Source: Parapristionchus giblindavisi
Taxonomy: Eukaryota > Nematoda > Chromadorea > Rhabditida > Diplogasteridae
Length of the DNA: 64,000 nucleotides
NCBI GenBank assembly: GCA_943737045.1
Contig: CALSFV010000213.1
Coordinates: 991,001-1,055,000, forward strand
Direction of reading: 5' to 3'
The notes under the pieces are model-generated. The model worked only from the letters and a program-made list of their open reading frames with translations, did no database searches and had not been told where the DNA came from. Position 1 is the first letter of the stretch; each line of letters begins with the position of its first letter. Made by a program: the position numbers and the translations under genes. Shown here piece after piece: positions 38,546 to 52,200 of the stretch.

Positions 38546-39286
38546 CTGGCCGCAGAAGAAGTGGGATAGAAAGGAAAACATGAGGTAAGATAAAGTGGAA
38601 GGGCCAGAGATAAATTAAGACTGAAACGATTGAGGGTGAAAAACTAGAGGGAGAGTGATAGAGGGAGAGTGATAGAGGGAAAGGGTTAAGGGTAAAGATG
38701 CAGAGAATCTGATGATCTGTTCGAAAAGATAAGAAAAGCAGAGAAAACTCTCCTCGTTTCTTTTGTCTCTCTTTTTTCTTTTCTTATGAGAATATCACAT
38801 GAGATCAATCGATGAATTAAAACATATATCACGACATTTTGGCTCTATTTATTTTTGAATATCATACAAGCGAAATAGCAGTGATCGTTTCTATGTTGAG
38901 CGATCGGTTTTGCTTTATAAGTCATGAGAAAACTGACTTTGTCCGTCTATTGTCACGGACATTGTCGGTCTGACAATGAAAAAAAGATAGACGTGCTATG
39001 TGAAAAGCTAGAGGGATGGAGCTATGGAGATAGAAATAGAGAGAAAAGAGAGATATAGAGATAAAGCTAGACAATGAGGCAGAATAAGTGGAAGAATATA
39101 GGTAGATGGTCCCTCGGGATCATTTTCTTCCTTTTATTATGATATGAGTCGATTCTCTCGTCTTCAACGATAACACTTTCGCACTTTCAACGACCAATAA
39201 AACGAGCTTAATCTTATTTTTTCTTCGAATTTGATAAGAAGATTGTAACCAGGAACCGGAAAGATGATGTGATACAAGTGTTTATG

Positions 39287-39785
39287 TCCTTACAAGGGAA
39301 GTCAGGTTGGGCGGTCCCGGACTTCGGGATGGGACATATACCATTCGATAGGTATCCGAAAAAGAAGATTTTTCATGTTGGCCATTTTGGCAGAATGCCC
39401 CTGGGCGCAGAGTTATTTGCATATTTCTCCGGATTTTCGCCCTACAATGAAACACATTCTTTGTGGGATAGCTTGTGCGGGAATCGAACTTGCAAGCAAA
39501 AGATACATAGACCATCCTCTTTAAGTAAATATAAAAATAAATAAATTCATTTTAGCCATTGCTTGTGTTGTTTACCACTCTTATTCACCACTGCTTCCTT
39601 TCGATCTCACAGAGAATGTGTTTCATTGTAGGGCGAAAATCCGGAGAAATATGCAAATAACTCTACGCCCAGGGGCATTCTGCCAAAATGACCAACATGA
39701 AAAATCTTCTTTTTCGGATACCTATCGTATGGTATATGTCCTACCCCGAAGTCCGGGACCGCCCAACCTGACTTCCCTTGTTAGT
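39287..39785. mobile_element. palindromic foldback element, 0.5 kb
   Basis: Left arm (39287-39459) starts TACAAGGGAAGTCAGGTTGG; the right arm (39612-39785) is its near-perfect inverse. The loop holds GCAAGTTCGATTCCCGC (minus strand), half of a tRNA-like T-arm, but no A-box partner. Confidence 0.88.
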
Positions 39786-41846
39786 GTAGTTTCAAGATTA
39801 AAAAAGGATTCCTTTTCATTTTAAGGATTTTAATTATTTTTTAAAGATGGATCCCTTTAAAGTTTACGCTCACACAAGAAAGTGAGAGTGGAGAATTTGA
39901 GGGATGGTCATTTAAGGTCAAAGACCGGGGGAGGGGTATTTCGAACTCAAGAGGAATGATAACAGTAGATAACCCACAGAATATTAGCTTCGACTGAAAG
40001 TAGCACCAACTCTATTTTTTCTTACTTTTGTTTCGAAATAGAAATTTTCAAAAGTCACAGAAATTTTAAAAAACTATGCTCCACATTACACACTCACACT
40101 CCACGCTTTCTCTTTTCTTTCCGCGGTATTTGAACACCCTCATCATATATAAAATATCGCCATTTTCGAGAATTTGGTAAGACTAATGGAAATAACATTA
40201 ACATCGTGCACAGAAAGTCATAAAAGGTGCAAGATAAAAAAATCTTCACATTAATGAATACCAATGATCAAATTTCCTAATTTACGTCGCAATTTGAAAA
40301 AGCAGAGTCTCTTCGAGAAGTGTTCCTTACTTTGACATCTTTGATTCTTCTAAATGTGAAGTATTTTGCTGAGTAAGATTGTCTGCCTCCAATCTTTCCT
40401 ATGTACAGTAAAGTGTTAATCTGAAGCCATTGCATGTTGAGAGAGATTGATCAATTCTGTTGTCTTTGAAATGCACAAAAGTTGTCCATGTCAACAGCTT
40501 TTCAGAGATGTTCAAGGGATCTCCAGGCAAAATACATTTAATGCAATCTTTATTTATCCAATCTTTTTTTTTCTTTTAGGAGACTGCCTGTCAGAAATTC
40601 TCTTCAATATCATTTAATCTTATGCGAAATCGACAAATCGAGAATTTTTTTTACTTTTCGTTATTTTTGAAAAACGGTAACAATAAATCGTTCCGGTTTG
40701 TATGGATTATGTCCGCCCGAGGCCGATTAAACTAAGAAGTTTCTGGATCGCGTGGCACAAATCACTGTATAACTCGTTCAGATTTTTCTAAATATTTTTT
40801 AAATTAAAAAAAAATTATGTCAATGATGTCGTAGACATATAAGATAAGCCATATGACCTCAACTTGACTTGCTTGGCAGACTCCCTTTAAGATCTAGAAC
40901 ATTTCTTTGAATATCCATTCAGCAATAGTGCGAAGAAAATGCATGCTAAAGCTTCTCTCTCGTTATTTTCTCGGAAGAAAAACGCTATAAATTAAGGCGT
41001 TCAGTGTAGAGGAAATGAACGTTGTGCTAATGAGCACGCGTGGTAATGTATGCAATACGTCAATAATGGCATAAATAAATATATAAATAAATATTCATGA
41101 ACAGATCATGATATAGAATGCCCATGATCGCCTCCCCTAAAGGTGGGATACTTTATTTGTAAACGCTTCACACAAAACGATTGATAAGTGACAATGAGGC
41201 TGAGGGGGATCAGCAGAGATCCGAATGTAGGGGAGGTGATCATTCGAGACTGTAATAGAACTGAAGTTTGTGTCTTTAGATTAGAATGAGTCTGAAAAGA
41301 AGAAAAAGAAGATGAAAGAAGGCCAATGAATAAACAATTGGTCCTGGGAAACTATGAAACCAATAAGACGACTTTTTCATTACAATGTTGCAATCATAAT
41401 TCGCTGAGGAAAAAACTAAAACTGAAAAAAAAGGTGGTGAAAGAACCAAGGAGGTAACGTGTTGAAAAAAACCAATGAGGCCTAAAGAGCAGTTCCTGGC
41501 AGAACAAGTGACCTTTCAAATATAGCATGATTATCAATGTATGTTAAATTAATTATTTAAATATAGTAATTAAATAAATAAAATCTATAATATAGCCACG
41601 AAAATGTTGTTTTGACAGTAATGGAAGTAGAGCAAAAATAGGGAACAAATAAATTAAAAATATTAGTAGTTGTACAAATTATATAATACTACAAGTTAGG
41701 TAGTAATGAGCCTTTAGACGGCAACGACTAGACGTTTTTAGAAGATTAGTCCTATTAGTAAAGGAGGAACTGATTTAGAGATGAAATACGATGAATAGAG
41801 AGAAATTCTACAAAAATAAAATACAATAAGATAACAAAACACTCAC

Positions 41847-42011
41847 AAATCCATCGTGGTCCTCATCTACCTGCAAGGATATGCTATGTTTTTTCTAAAT
41901 TCTTAAATCATTTAAAACTAAATGTCGCGAAAAGTTTAATGAGATATTTTAAATTAACTATATGTGCAATGGAAATCCAAAGAATACACTCACCGAAGTA
42001 GCGTTGTCCAT
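41847..42011 (-). CDS. candidate 5' micro-exons of the minus-strand receptor
   Basis: Two short in-frame pieces with strong splice sites. ATG at 42011 encodes MDNATS and stops at a GTGAGTG donor (exon 42011-41994). The next piece (41870-41847) follows TTGCAG, encodes VDEDHDGF and ends at GTGAGT. Both end in phase 0, as does the start of the receptor exon at 33040. Together they would add 14 residues, with a sequon at N3, to the extracellular end of that receptor. The cost is an intron of about 8.8 kb filled with transposons. They could instead belong to an unrelated short gene or be chance. Confidence 0.4.
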
Positions 42012-42906
42012 TGCAAAATATTAGTGAATGGTTGTACTGACAAGAGAGTGATGATTTATCTGTGAATTATCATTACATTTAGATGGAAATAGAACATATC
42101 TCGATCGCGAGTCAATAATAATAATATAAGATGGAATAATAATAGTATAATTGGATTAGGACAGTACGCCACATCATTAGACCTTTTTCATTTTATTGAT
42201 GGAGTTCTACGAAGGGAAGGCTATCGATATCACGGGTATTTGTAATATATCGTAGGTGCACTACAAATTAAACATGGTCAATCGAAAGACTGGAGTTACT
42301 CTATGTTTTATATGTAGATACATTTTTTAAACATTTTGGGTGGAATTTTCCCTCATATAGCCGAATTTGGGCTATCGATCCTTACATCATATTCATGGTT
42401 TGTCTGGTAGACAGTATACAAATATTGTATGAGATGCAACGAAAGAAATACTCGTTTCTGCGCATAGGAAACAACCTCATATATCTGAGAATATTGTAGA
42501 AAGAGCGACAAAATTAATATTTACACGGACAGTGAATACCGTAACGAGAGATTCAGAAAAGACATTGTAAAAGTTTGTCGATTACGACGAAACATGCTTT
42601 AAAAGGCATATTCTGCAGTATATTATGATATATGTGATATTTTCAATCGTCTATCTCCCATACACCTCCCATACACCTCCCATACACCTTCCTCTTCCCT
42701 ATCATCAACCACTGCATCAAGCATCATATTCGCTGCGTAGAGTTAGTAATTCATGTTTACATATCACGCTTAGGTTCCAGAAAGCAATCGTTCGAGAAAC
42801 CAAAAACTGGATTTTAAAAGTTAATTTACAAGTTTTTTTTTATTTGATTTTTTAAAAGTTTTTTGTTCATTTTAGTTTGATTTTTAATGATTTTAAAAAT
42901 TGCTTA

Positions 42907-43176
42907 CTAGGGAATGGTTTCTTTGATGGTTGAAATTACGGTTAGTGACCTACATAGCGATAATCATCATGGTCGACTTAGTAAGAATCAACTGTCAAAA
43001 GCTGCAGTTGATCGATTTTTTGAACGAAACCCGTCGCATATCCGCCGCACGAAAGACAGCCAAAGAAGATTTTTTGGACTTGATTTCCATTTAAACACTA
43101 AGTCGACCATGCTGATTATCGCTATGTAGGTCACTATTTAACCGTAATTTCAACCATCACAGAAACCATTCCCTAG
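42907..43176. mobile_element. PIF/Harbinger-like palindromic element, 270 bp, TTA target
   Basis: Ends CTAGGGAATGGTTTCTTTGA and its imperfect inverse ending CCATTCCCTAG; arms about 78 bp. TTA flanks both sides (42904-42906, 43177-43179), the target typical of PIF/Harbinger. The 115-bp unpaired centre is open on the plus strand. Confidence 0.78.
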
Positions 43177-43595
43177 TTAGAGAGTGTGCTTAGAATCTAT
43201 TACATTTTTTATTTGTTAAGAAAAATGGCATTCCACTTCTCTTTTTTTCTTTTCGCTATTTTTCAAGATTTTAACACCGCATTACAGACGCCGTCCTTTT
43301 TCATGATTTAGTGTGACTTTGCAAGAGGACCACATGGAGGAGGGGCGATAAAGTGAAAATGACGACGACGTTGTGTGCATAGACCATGTGCCACTGAATT
43401 GAAGGGCGAGAAATATGGAGCATTAAGGCCTTTTAAAATCAGTAGTTTGGTCAGTATCCCACACGGGCCGGTCCAGTGTCTAGGACCAGGGCCGAAACAC
43501 TGGATCGTTTTTTTATCTCTAAATAGTCAGTCTTTACATAGTTTATTTTCTAACACAACCTGCTTTAAAACCATTCTTTCATTACTTTAACTCTA

Positions 43596-43922
43596 ATGCA
43601 TCGTTACATTTGCCTGACGCGCCTACGCCGTCACGTAAAAAAAAACGTTACATTTGGCGACGCGCGCGTCGACGTAAATTTTGGAGTGTGTTGGGTCCCA
43701 AGGGGAAAACCCTGATTTTCATCAGGGGTACGGTAGGAAGTTACCGTAACCATCGATCAATATTGGTTGGCTACCGTAACCTTTTACCGTACCCCTGATG
43801 ACATTCAGGGTTATCCACTTGGGACCCAACACACTCCAAAATTGACGTCGACGCACGCGTCGCCAAATGTAACGTTTTTTTACGTGACGGCGTAGGCGCG
43901 TCAGGCAAATGTAACGATGCAT
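43596..43922. mobile_element. palindromic element, 327 bp
   Basis: ATGCATCGTTACATTTGCCT is inverted at the right end. Arms of about 150 bp include TGTTGGGTCCCAAGGGGAAA and its complement. GC-rich words (GACGCGCCTACGCCGTCACG) contrast with the flanks. Confidence 0.88.
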
Positions 43923-43984
43923 AAGTAATTAAATCAAATATTCATCTTTAAACTGGCGCAATTGTTCATTGACTAGTTGTACCT

Positions 43985-44060
43985 ATTTTATTCTCCGTAT
44001 TGGCAACACTTACTCGTAGACAGAAAGTGTGAGAGAGATCAAGGCAATATCGGTTCATCG
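43985..44060. repeat. H1 MITE remnant
   Basis: CTCCGTATTGGCAACACT, then CGTAGACAGAAAG and AGAGAGATCAAGGCAATA; ends lost. Confidence 0.5.
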
Positions 44061-44185
44061 CTAATTTTGTTAAATATCTGGATTTAAACCATCTGGTCCA
44101 GTATTTTGTGTCTACGCTGCACTTTGCGTTGATTAGAGAGGAATAAATAGTATTTATTTGGTCCATAAACATAAAATGAGAGTTC

Positions 44186-44289
44186 TTAAAGGCACGCAGT
44201 TCATTTTACTCTCCGCTCTTGCAATGCTCTCTCGTTTTCATTGTCTACGAGAGAGGTTTGCCAAAGCAGAGAGCTCGGGGTGCCTTTAA
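44186..44289. repeat. H1 hairpin MITE copy sharing a TTAA with a T2 element
   Basis: Left TTAAAGGCACGCAGTTCATT; right AGAGCTCGGGGTGCCTTTAA. The TTAA at 44286-44289 is also the left flank of the T2 copy. Confidence 0.85.
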
Positions 44290-44511
44290 AGGTGGAGTAA
44301 TTCGAAAGATCATGGCCGTACAGGGAAAGGCGCACTTTTTGAAAAATGAGGAGATTCGGTAATAGGTTTCGAGCTTGCGACAAATGGGAAATGAGTCCGA
44401 ACATTGACCACTGCGCTATGAGATAGATGAGTGGTCGTGCTAACTCTTGGCATATTACTAGGTTTTCGCCCAAAAGAGGTATGAGGGATTTACATGAATA
44501 TTCGCGGATCT
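44290..44511. mobile_element. T2 element, short diverged copy
   Basis: It starts AGGTGGAGTAATTCG and ends near CGCGGATCT, followed by TCAA (a decayed TTAA). The minus-strand tRNA-like module keeps a perfect A-box TAGCGCAGTGG, but its B-box is decayed (AGCTCGAAACC). Confidence 0.65.
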
Positions 44512-46229
44512 TCAAAGAGAGGATAAAACATACGGCGAAATAACTTCAATGCCTGTACAAGGAAATAGGGTGTTAAATGTGAAACCATAGAAATTAAACC
44601 CCACCCACTTTTAATATTACTCAATAGTACAAACTTGCATTTCACTTGAAACAGATCTTTGATCTTCAGAGGGGAGGCTGGGCACGGCAGGCCCAAACTA
44701 TATTTGGACTACTACAATCACACTCGTCTAGCTCTAAGCAGTCAGTATAATCCCTATTTAATACCGCCTCAAAGAATCTGCCCGACATAAAGTTTGGAAT
44801 TACACCAAAACTATGAGTTTGACCCGGAAGTGTGAAGGCCTTCAGTAAAGTGCTTGGCCCTTGAATGAAAAAAGAATTTATTTGAATTCCCGGCAGCCTC
44901 AAGCCCTCCTATCCAGGATTAATGGAAGAGATGAGAAGGATGTGAAGAGAATCAGAGACAATGAATGGATGAGAGAGATGAAGATACGGAATGAATGGAC
45001 GAAAAGAGTGTACGGGAAGGGTCTTCCAATAGTGTGCTTGAAGGCGAAAAGACCGACAAGGGAGCAACAGGCCTATGGATATATTGGAATGAAAGACGAG
45101 ACAAAGAACCGATGGGAGGAGTTTCAGAGGAGCGCAACTATTGTGTCTCAGACAGCATTAAATTAGATGAAACCCCAACCTGTACCAGCATTCAGACGAA
45201 CAAACATCATTAAAGTGACTAAAATGTCGCTGGAGACGGGAAAGAGGCGGGGTTTTAGATATAAACAATAAATAAATGATGAATATAACAAAAATCAGTG
45301 AAGGGGATACTTGACCGTAGTCTATTGACTATAGTACTTGATGTATGTGGAGACATCATAACGGCAATCTGCCCAGGGACATTGAGATATACTCAATGAA
45401 TGATTCAGTGAGTCGAGAAATGGGAGGAGCTATGCTGAAATGGACCCCCCCCCTACGTGAGCTTTAGTACAGCTATGGAGAAGAAAAAGGAATGAGGTCT
45501 TGAATCATCAATCAAGCAATCAATATCGTTTGCAGATCACAAAGAAGTAGTGTGCGCAAAAAAAAAGACTCCGTTAACCCGCAACGAGATGGAGAGATGG
45601 TTTCGTCACAGCGCCAGTCCTCAATTCTTTCAAGTTTATCACGAGCAATGGAGAAATTTCATGCTGAGGTAACATCACTAAATCGGCCGATAAAGTTGTT
45701 TAAAATGTAAAAAAATGTGAGTCAAATTGGTGATGTTATTGTGGCCATAAAATTTCGCGTTCCGTAACACTAATCTGGTTCATAAAGTGGATATGTCTAA
45801 AACACGTATACCTGTGCATGGATTGACTGTCGTTCTTCTACGTCGCCCTATGCGAGTGCATGAGCAGCGCAATTCAAACATGGACATAAAGGGGATATAC
45901 AATGTGTGTTGTACAATATTTTTATGCAATTGGAGAATACGACAAGGGATGAGCACTACAAAACATGTTGAGGGGGTTAAAAAGGCTTTTGCACCACTGA
46001 GCCAGAGACAGACTACATTTTAAGACTTTTAAATCCTCATATAAGCCTTGTTATACATATACTTTCGGTGGGTCAGTGGTGCATGAGACATATTTTTCTA
46101 TTGGTAACTAGTCACATTATTAGATCTATCGAGGTAGGAGGGCACAATGGTATGATATGATGAAATACTTGTTAGTGGTTAATGGTTAAAATATAGATGA
46201 TAATGCTTAATGGTTAACCAAAAAACGGG

Positions 46230-49200
46230 TTAACCATCGGTTCTTGAATCAGACATGGAGGGTTTGATCTGTCTGGGGAGCCCATATGGAGTCATGCCCT
46301 TCTGAGTGGCGCACTTGTTCGTGCCAGACTGGAGAGGAATCACCATATTCCCTGAAATAATATTGATTAGTTTTGTTCTTCTTACATTCTTATTAATCGA
46401 TATTTCAGTATAGATATGAAGCTCAAATGCTCTATCTAGCTTACAGAAGAAATGAGAGAGTTTGAGCAGAGCGGATTATCAAAGGATAAATTGTGTATTT
46501 TACAATAGCTAAAAGAATAGTTTATCTGCTCTATCAGATATAGGATTTAACTAAAGCATCTGATTCATTCTCTTAAATGCATATCCTGAACTAGCTTTAC
46601 ACTCCCCTGGCAACGCGCTCTTGTAGACAAAGAAAGCGAGAGAGTGTGGCCTGTGCGGGGATTTCTAATTAGTATGTGAGAGTGTGCCTTTTAAAAATAG
46701 ACTTATCATAAACTCAAAAATACATAATAACCAAAATTTCGGTTATTTAAAAACCATTTTCGCTATTTTCTTGCACTACGTTACATAAAAGCCATGGCAT
46801 TTTCAGTTCACAAAAACACAATAGCTATCTGTTATCTCCACTGCATAATGGTAAAAGGCCCCCCACATATTGTTATTGTATATTGTGGTTTTGAATTATC
46901 TAATGCAGGGCTAGAACGACTACGTTTTTTAAACAGCCAAGCTGTCATCGTCGATCGAAATAAACAGGTATGGACAGATTTTGTTGACCGTCTTCTCAGG
47001 ACACATGTTCAGTTCATGAATGTATGAGTGAGAACGATAAAAAAAGAAAAAGAAGAAGAAAGAGAGGATGAGGACGTTGAATAGGGTAATAAACGGGAAA
47101 CAATTCATTGACGATGAGCGGCGGTTTAAAGAAGTTCTTCTTCCTCTCTAACTTTATTCCATCGAGAATTTCGTGTTTTGCGGTACCAACAACAAGAGTC
47201 CAATTAAACCATTGTTAGGACGATTTTATCGGTTCGCCATTGTTCACATTTTCCATCCACAGATAAGAAGCCTAAGTAAAGTCACATATCAGAAGGTGAA
47301 GGAAAAATTGGGTATATCCTTTTTCGTGCAGCTGCAAAGCGCGTATCTCACTGCACTACGTGGATTGTCAACTTTAGCACAATTTTCTGGATACCACTAA
47401 CTGTTTAGCATAGATTTCGAATGCATATCAAGATATGGAATGAAAATAATCAAAGACCAACGAATAATAACGATATTATGATAATTCATATTATTAGTAT
47501 TTATACATTGAACTATGAAAAGACCCTTACATGTTTTTTTCAATCTTTTTTTCTCTAAAAAAAACTATGCCATGGTTCACCGGATCTGTAGCTATATGAG
47601 ATGAAGGAGTCATCGCATGAATAATATGTAAACGTGATAAAGATACAAGTTGTATTAGACTATAATAGATTGGAACCACTATACTATGCATGGTTTAATA
47701 AGTGAAATTTACCCTTATGATGCCAATAAGGAACTATGATATAAATAAACACGGAACGTTCATTTAGTTTTTGATTTCTGTAGGAAAATCATATGATCAG
47801 AACTTTTGAGCTTGTTTTTTCTCTATGTTCACATTTTAATGTTTAAATACATATTTTAAGAGAACTAACATCACTCAGGATGTGTACGTTTCATTGTTAA
47901 AGGCACATCCCGAGCTAATTTGAAAGTATCTGCTCTGACAATGCTCGCTCGTTTTCTTTGTCTGCGAGAGAGTAATGTCAATGCAGAGAGTAAAATTAGC
48001 TCGGATAAAAGCTCGGATGTTCTAACCTCTTCTCATGACCGAATCTGGAAAGGCTCGAGGTGTCGATGAGGACATACCGACCACCCATGCAGGAAACTCC
48101 ACGCCCTCCGCATTCTTAGATTTGGCCTGAAATCGTTATATCAATGAATAAATTCTAATTTTACTCTCCGCTCTGGAAATACTCTCTCGCGGACAAGTAA
48201 AGCGAGAGAGTATGGCTAAAGCGTAGAGTTTCAAATTAGCACAGCATGCCTTTAAAAAAGATCTTCGGAATCAATTGGATTACCCTACAGCAAATAATGA
48301 TGATTCCCAAGTAAGCAGTAAGACAAACCACCTTTTTGAAAGTCCCTTTTAACTCTTGAATATGCGTGCATTTGATCATTAATCTCTGACATTATTTTGT
48401 TTAGATATTCCTATTGGTCAGGGGAAATCTTATTTCTGATTAGCGGGCTTTGGGTGCATCAAATATTCTTCGTGCAGTACTGTTTTGTTCGGTGCCGACT
48501 TTTGTGTTGTTGTTCATCTGCCTAAATAAGACTAGACATCGAATTAAAGTAGACACAAAACAATATTTCATTTCGAACGGGGATTTTCCTTGTCCAATAC
48601 TATAATAGGCGCTCCAACAACAGAAACCACCCTCAATCTACAAGCACTTTGTATATTCCATCGTTTCCGTTTCCTGGAAGGGCTCAATTCTGCAAGAACT
48701 TCAGTGCAGACTATACTACATCTTCATACAAACACATATCCGTTTATTAGATCTGACGTCCGCCAAATAGGACAGGCCCATTACGGAAGCGACCGGAGAT
48801 CCGTAAATTCGTCCCTGGGGACCTGGGAACCGGCAAATATGCAAACAAGAATAAGTGAATAATGCGCCACGTGTTGTGGAAAGTGGAAAGGCTTCGAAAT
48901 ACCACCGACAATGGTTTGTACTGTTTTTGTGACGGATGATCCATACTATTTCACGGCCAAATGAATTTCCGGCTATGTGGGTATAAATAATGCACCTCTT
49001 CATATTTATAGTAGAATTTTCACGCATTTCGTGCCATATCAAAATAGGCGTCGTCGCGTGGGGCTAATATTAATAATAAATATTAATATTATTCCAGTGT
49101 AGTACACAAAATCTCGACAAACGAATAAGATTCAAAGACCAGCTAAAATGTCCTTTCGACATGCTTTTAGATGGCCATAGAATGCTAAACATATAGTGCG

Positions 49201-52200
49201 ATCATGGCCATAAATATTATTATATTTACTATAGTCTATCGATGATACAGTGCAAGAATCTCAAAACTCAAAGAAGAGAGGAGCCGTAATTTTAGCTTTT
49301 AGAATCAGGTAAACGCTTTAAAGGTTTTACACGCTTTACATACACCACGAGCTAACTTGAAACTCTCCGCTTTGACCACACTCTCTCGCTTTCTTTGTCT
49401 GCGAGATAGTATTGCCAGTGCGGAGAGTGGAATTAGCTTGGGGTCACTTACATTGAGAGATCAGAGTTATGACTGCATGGAATTTTGACTGAAAATTGAG
49501 CAAAGCTGCCAAATGTTTATGTAGTCATTAGTCATAACTCCACGGTAGTTTCTGATAAATTCCTTTTGAGAATGAATTGTGATTAGTTGCTCATTCACTT
49601 TCTTAACTTACTAGCAGATTGTTGGTTTAATCTGTGATATTTGCATGCCGTACAATATTTATGATCTATGTTCTCTGTCGCAGACCAAAGAAACACAAGG
49701 GAGAATTAGATGTCCGTCTACAATGGCTAAGGTCCCTTTAATTAAATTCGCATAGTCCATTCGTCTCTCTTATTGTTAGAGTTCATTCCAAATGTGTGAT
49801 GATGAAGTTCGAGCGTACGGACAGCCTGTTTAGAAAGGGAAAGTGGAGAGGGGGAGGGTAGAGGGGGGAAGGGAGAGGGAGAGGGAGAAGGGAGAGGGGA
49901 AGGGGAGAGGGAGAGGGAGAGGAGGAGGGAGAGGGAGAGGCGAGAGGGAGAGGGAGAGGGAGAGGGGAGGGATAAACTCGTCGAGAGACACACAGGAGGC
50001 AAGGTCGTTTAGTGAGTAGTGAAAGTGAGAGAGGAAGAGATAAGGATGGATCTGATATCGATCGATTATTAGTTAAGAACAATAATCAATCGATATGTCC
50101 AAGAAGCAATTTTCGAAAATCAGTAGTTGCATATTTTTTAAAAAGCTAATAATACTTATCATACATCACATATGAAAATATTAGTTTTAAGAAAAAAAAC
50201 AAGGATAACTGAAAGGGATGTACAATGAGATTACAAAGACAATTTTTTGTACTAGAAGTTTTTTTTATAGGTTCAGGTCATACGGAACTTTTGCACACAA
50301 ATAATTTTCAAAAATGACGAATCTCCATGAAAACAACCGACAGAAAATTTTACGATTTTAGACATTGCATGAGAGATCTGTCTAGGCATCGAAAAGCAGA
50401 CAAACAAAGTTCAGTCTGCGACAGGGGTTCACGTTAGTTCAGAGTGTACAATAAGGGATGAAGTGAAATCTCCGGTCGGGATTCGAACCCGTACCCTTTG
50501 GGAGGAGAGGCGGCCATCTTACCAATGCGCCACGCTTCGATCACCCTTCCCTCCCTTCTCTACTCATATTATTTCGAACTTACGCGCGGATCATTTTTCC
50601 AGTCCGGTTGTCGCAATTTGAATACACCTACTGTTTATAGGCGCTGTATGCGTAGACCATACCATATATTTCGTACACAATTATTCATTTTGAGATAATT
50701 CCTATTTCCCGGCTATTGTACAGATTCTCTTATGATTGAACTAACGTGGGTTGGGGAACACGAAGAAACATTTAAATTCACTATCCATCTAAACCATACG
50801 AGTTTCCCGGCTGTAGTATGGTAATTTGCCCTGACGTAGAAAAAATAGAAATTGTTCAAGCTAATTCTACTAAATACTTAAAAAATATTGAAATTATAAA
50901 ACAAAAAATAAATAAATAAAACTGACAACTCCAGCAAGTGCGCGCAAGCACTCGATCACCTTGTAGCACTGCTTGTTCTCATAGAGATCCACTGTCTGAA
51001 ACGAAAATTCTTTGATATGACACCACAGAAATAACTTGGGAAAGTGCCAAGAATTCTATAAACGTATAAAAATCAATTGCAATGGGTGAATGTCACTCCA
51101 TTTGATATGTACCTGGAACAAAGTGATGTCGGGGACTCCGTAGACTTTGGCTGATTCGAGGAAATGTGAGATATTCTCCATCTGTAATTATTTTATTTTA
51201 TTTAACAATTTTCAGACAAGCATGTTGAGGTTAAAATTGCCAAAGAGTAATTGACTCTCGCAAGATAAGGCTAACGATACAAATTCTCAGATTGGTATTG
51301 GTATTCACTGTGAATATAATATTCCATAGCAGATCTCATTGATCCGCTACACAAACAATAGAGCTTTGCAGTAGTGTTTGGATGAATATCAGATTGGGGA
51401 ATTTCTATGAATAGGAAGAATATCACACGTGGACTGATGAATAACACGCATGGTTTGATGGAAACGATAGTTATTTGAAAAGGATTAAATCTTTGAAAGT
51501 ACATCTCATCATATGCTATATTTCATGATGTGGACATGCCCAAGATTTATATTATATCTTATTATATCCTACACATATTGATACATATGCCACAAGCAAG
51601 AGATCGCAGCTTGATTTGGATTGTGAAATATATTATTTCTATATTCGAATTAAAATTATGTGAACAAAAATAATAGTAAATTATTAAAATAAGTAATTAA
51701 TTGAAATTATAAATATAACAATTAATATAAGTATTAATTATTAGTAATTTTAAGCTAATAACATGATTACCATATGAAAGGGCATTCTTGGTCGCGTATG
51801 GTAGATGGTGGGCACGCCTAATTTGTTCATCAACCTGCAAATATGGTACAAAGTATTGAGAAGTACACAGAATCGATTAATCATCGAAATTCCTAGTGTG
51901 TATCATAATATATTACAAGAACAGTATCTGAAAATTCGATTGATTATTGCTATAACAGAAGATTTTCAATCATTAAAGTAAAAACGTTGATAAAAATAAT
52001 TAGCATACTCGCAGAGTGAGATGCCGTCTTTGAGTACTTCGGAAACGGAAGTGGCATCTTCCAGAGTAAGAGGGTCTTCCATGAATTGACGACCTGGAAT
52101 TGGTCTTTGATCTTTGATCTTTGATCTTTTAATCTCTTCTCGACAATCGCGATGACCCCTCTCAGTGTCATATTTTCTCTCTGTGTGCCACTGTACTCTC

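Larger units (their letters stand above)
33041..41846. other. long non-coding stretch, possible receptor 5' intron
   Basis: No exon chain is supported. It contains H1 copies (33245, 36163, 36638, 37508), a T1 element (37628), the GGGAGA array (38440) and the palindromic element at 39287. It would be a single intron if the 42-kb micro-exons belong to the receptor. Confidence 0.4.
42012..46229. other. intergenic region rich in palindromic elements
   Basis: Between the putative 5' end of the minus-strand receptor and the 3' end of the calponin-like gene. Three mobile elements and H1 copies are annotated separately. The remaining short frames lack splice context. Confidence 0.5.

Noticed and set aside
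41115..41290. Open stretch after TTTTCAG on the minus strand, a possible extra receptor exon
   Set aside because: Acceptor is good, but no convincing donor keeps phase with the neighbouring exons.
44861..45166. 101-codon plus-strand frame, charged
   Set aside because: Translation of purine-rich DNA with overlapping open frames on both strands; no splice context.
48590..49042. Opposed open frames of 90 and 108 codons
   Set aside because: They are mirror frames of the same DNA in a calponin-like intron with no motif or splice support.
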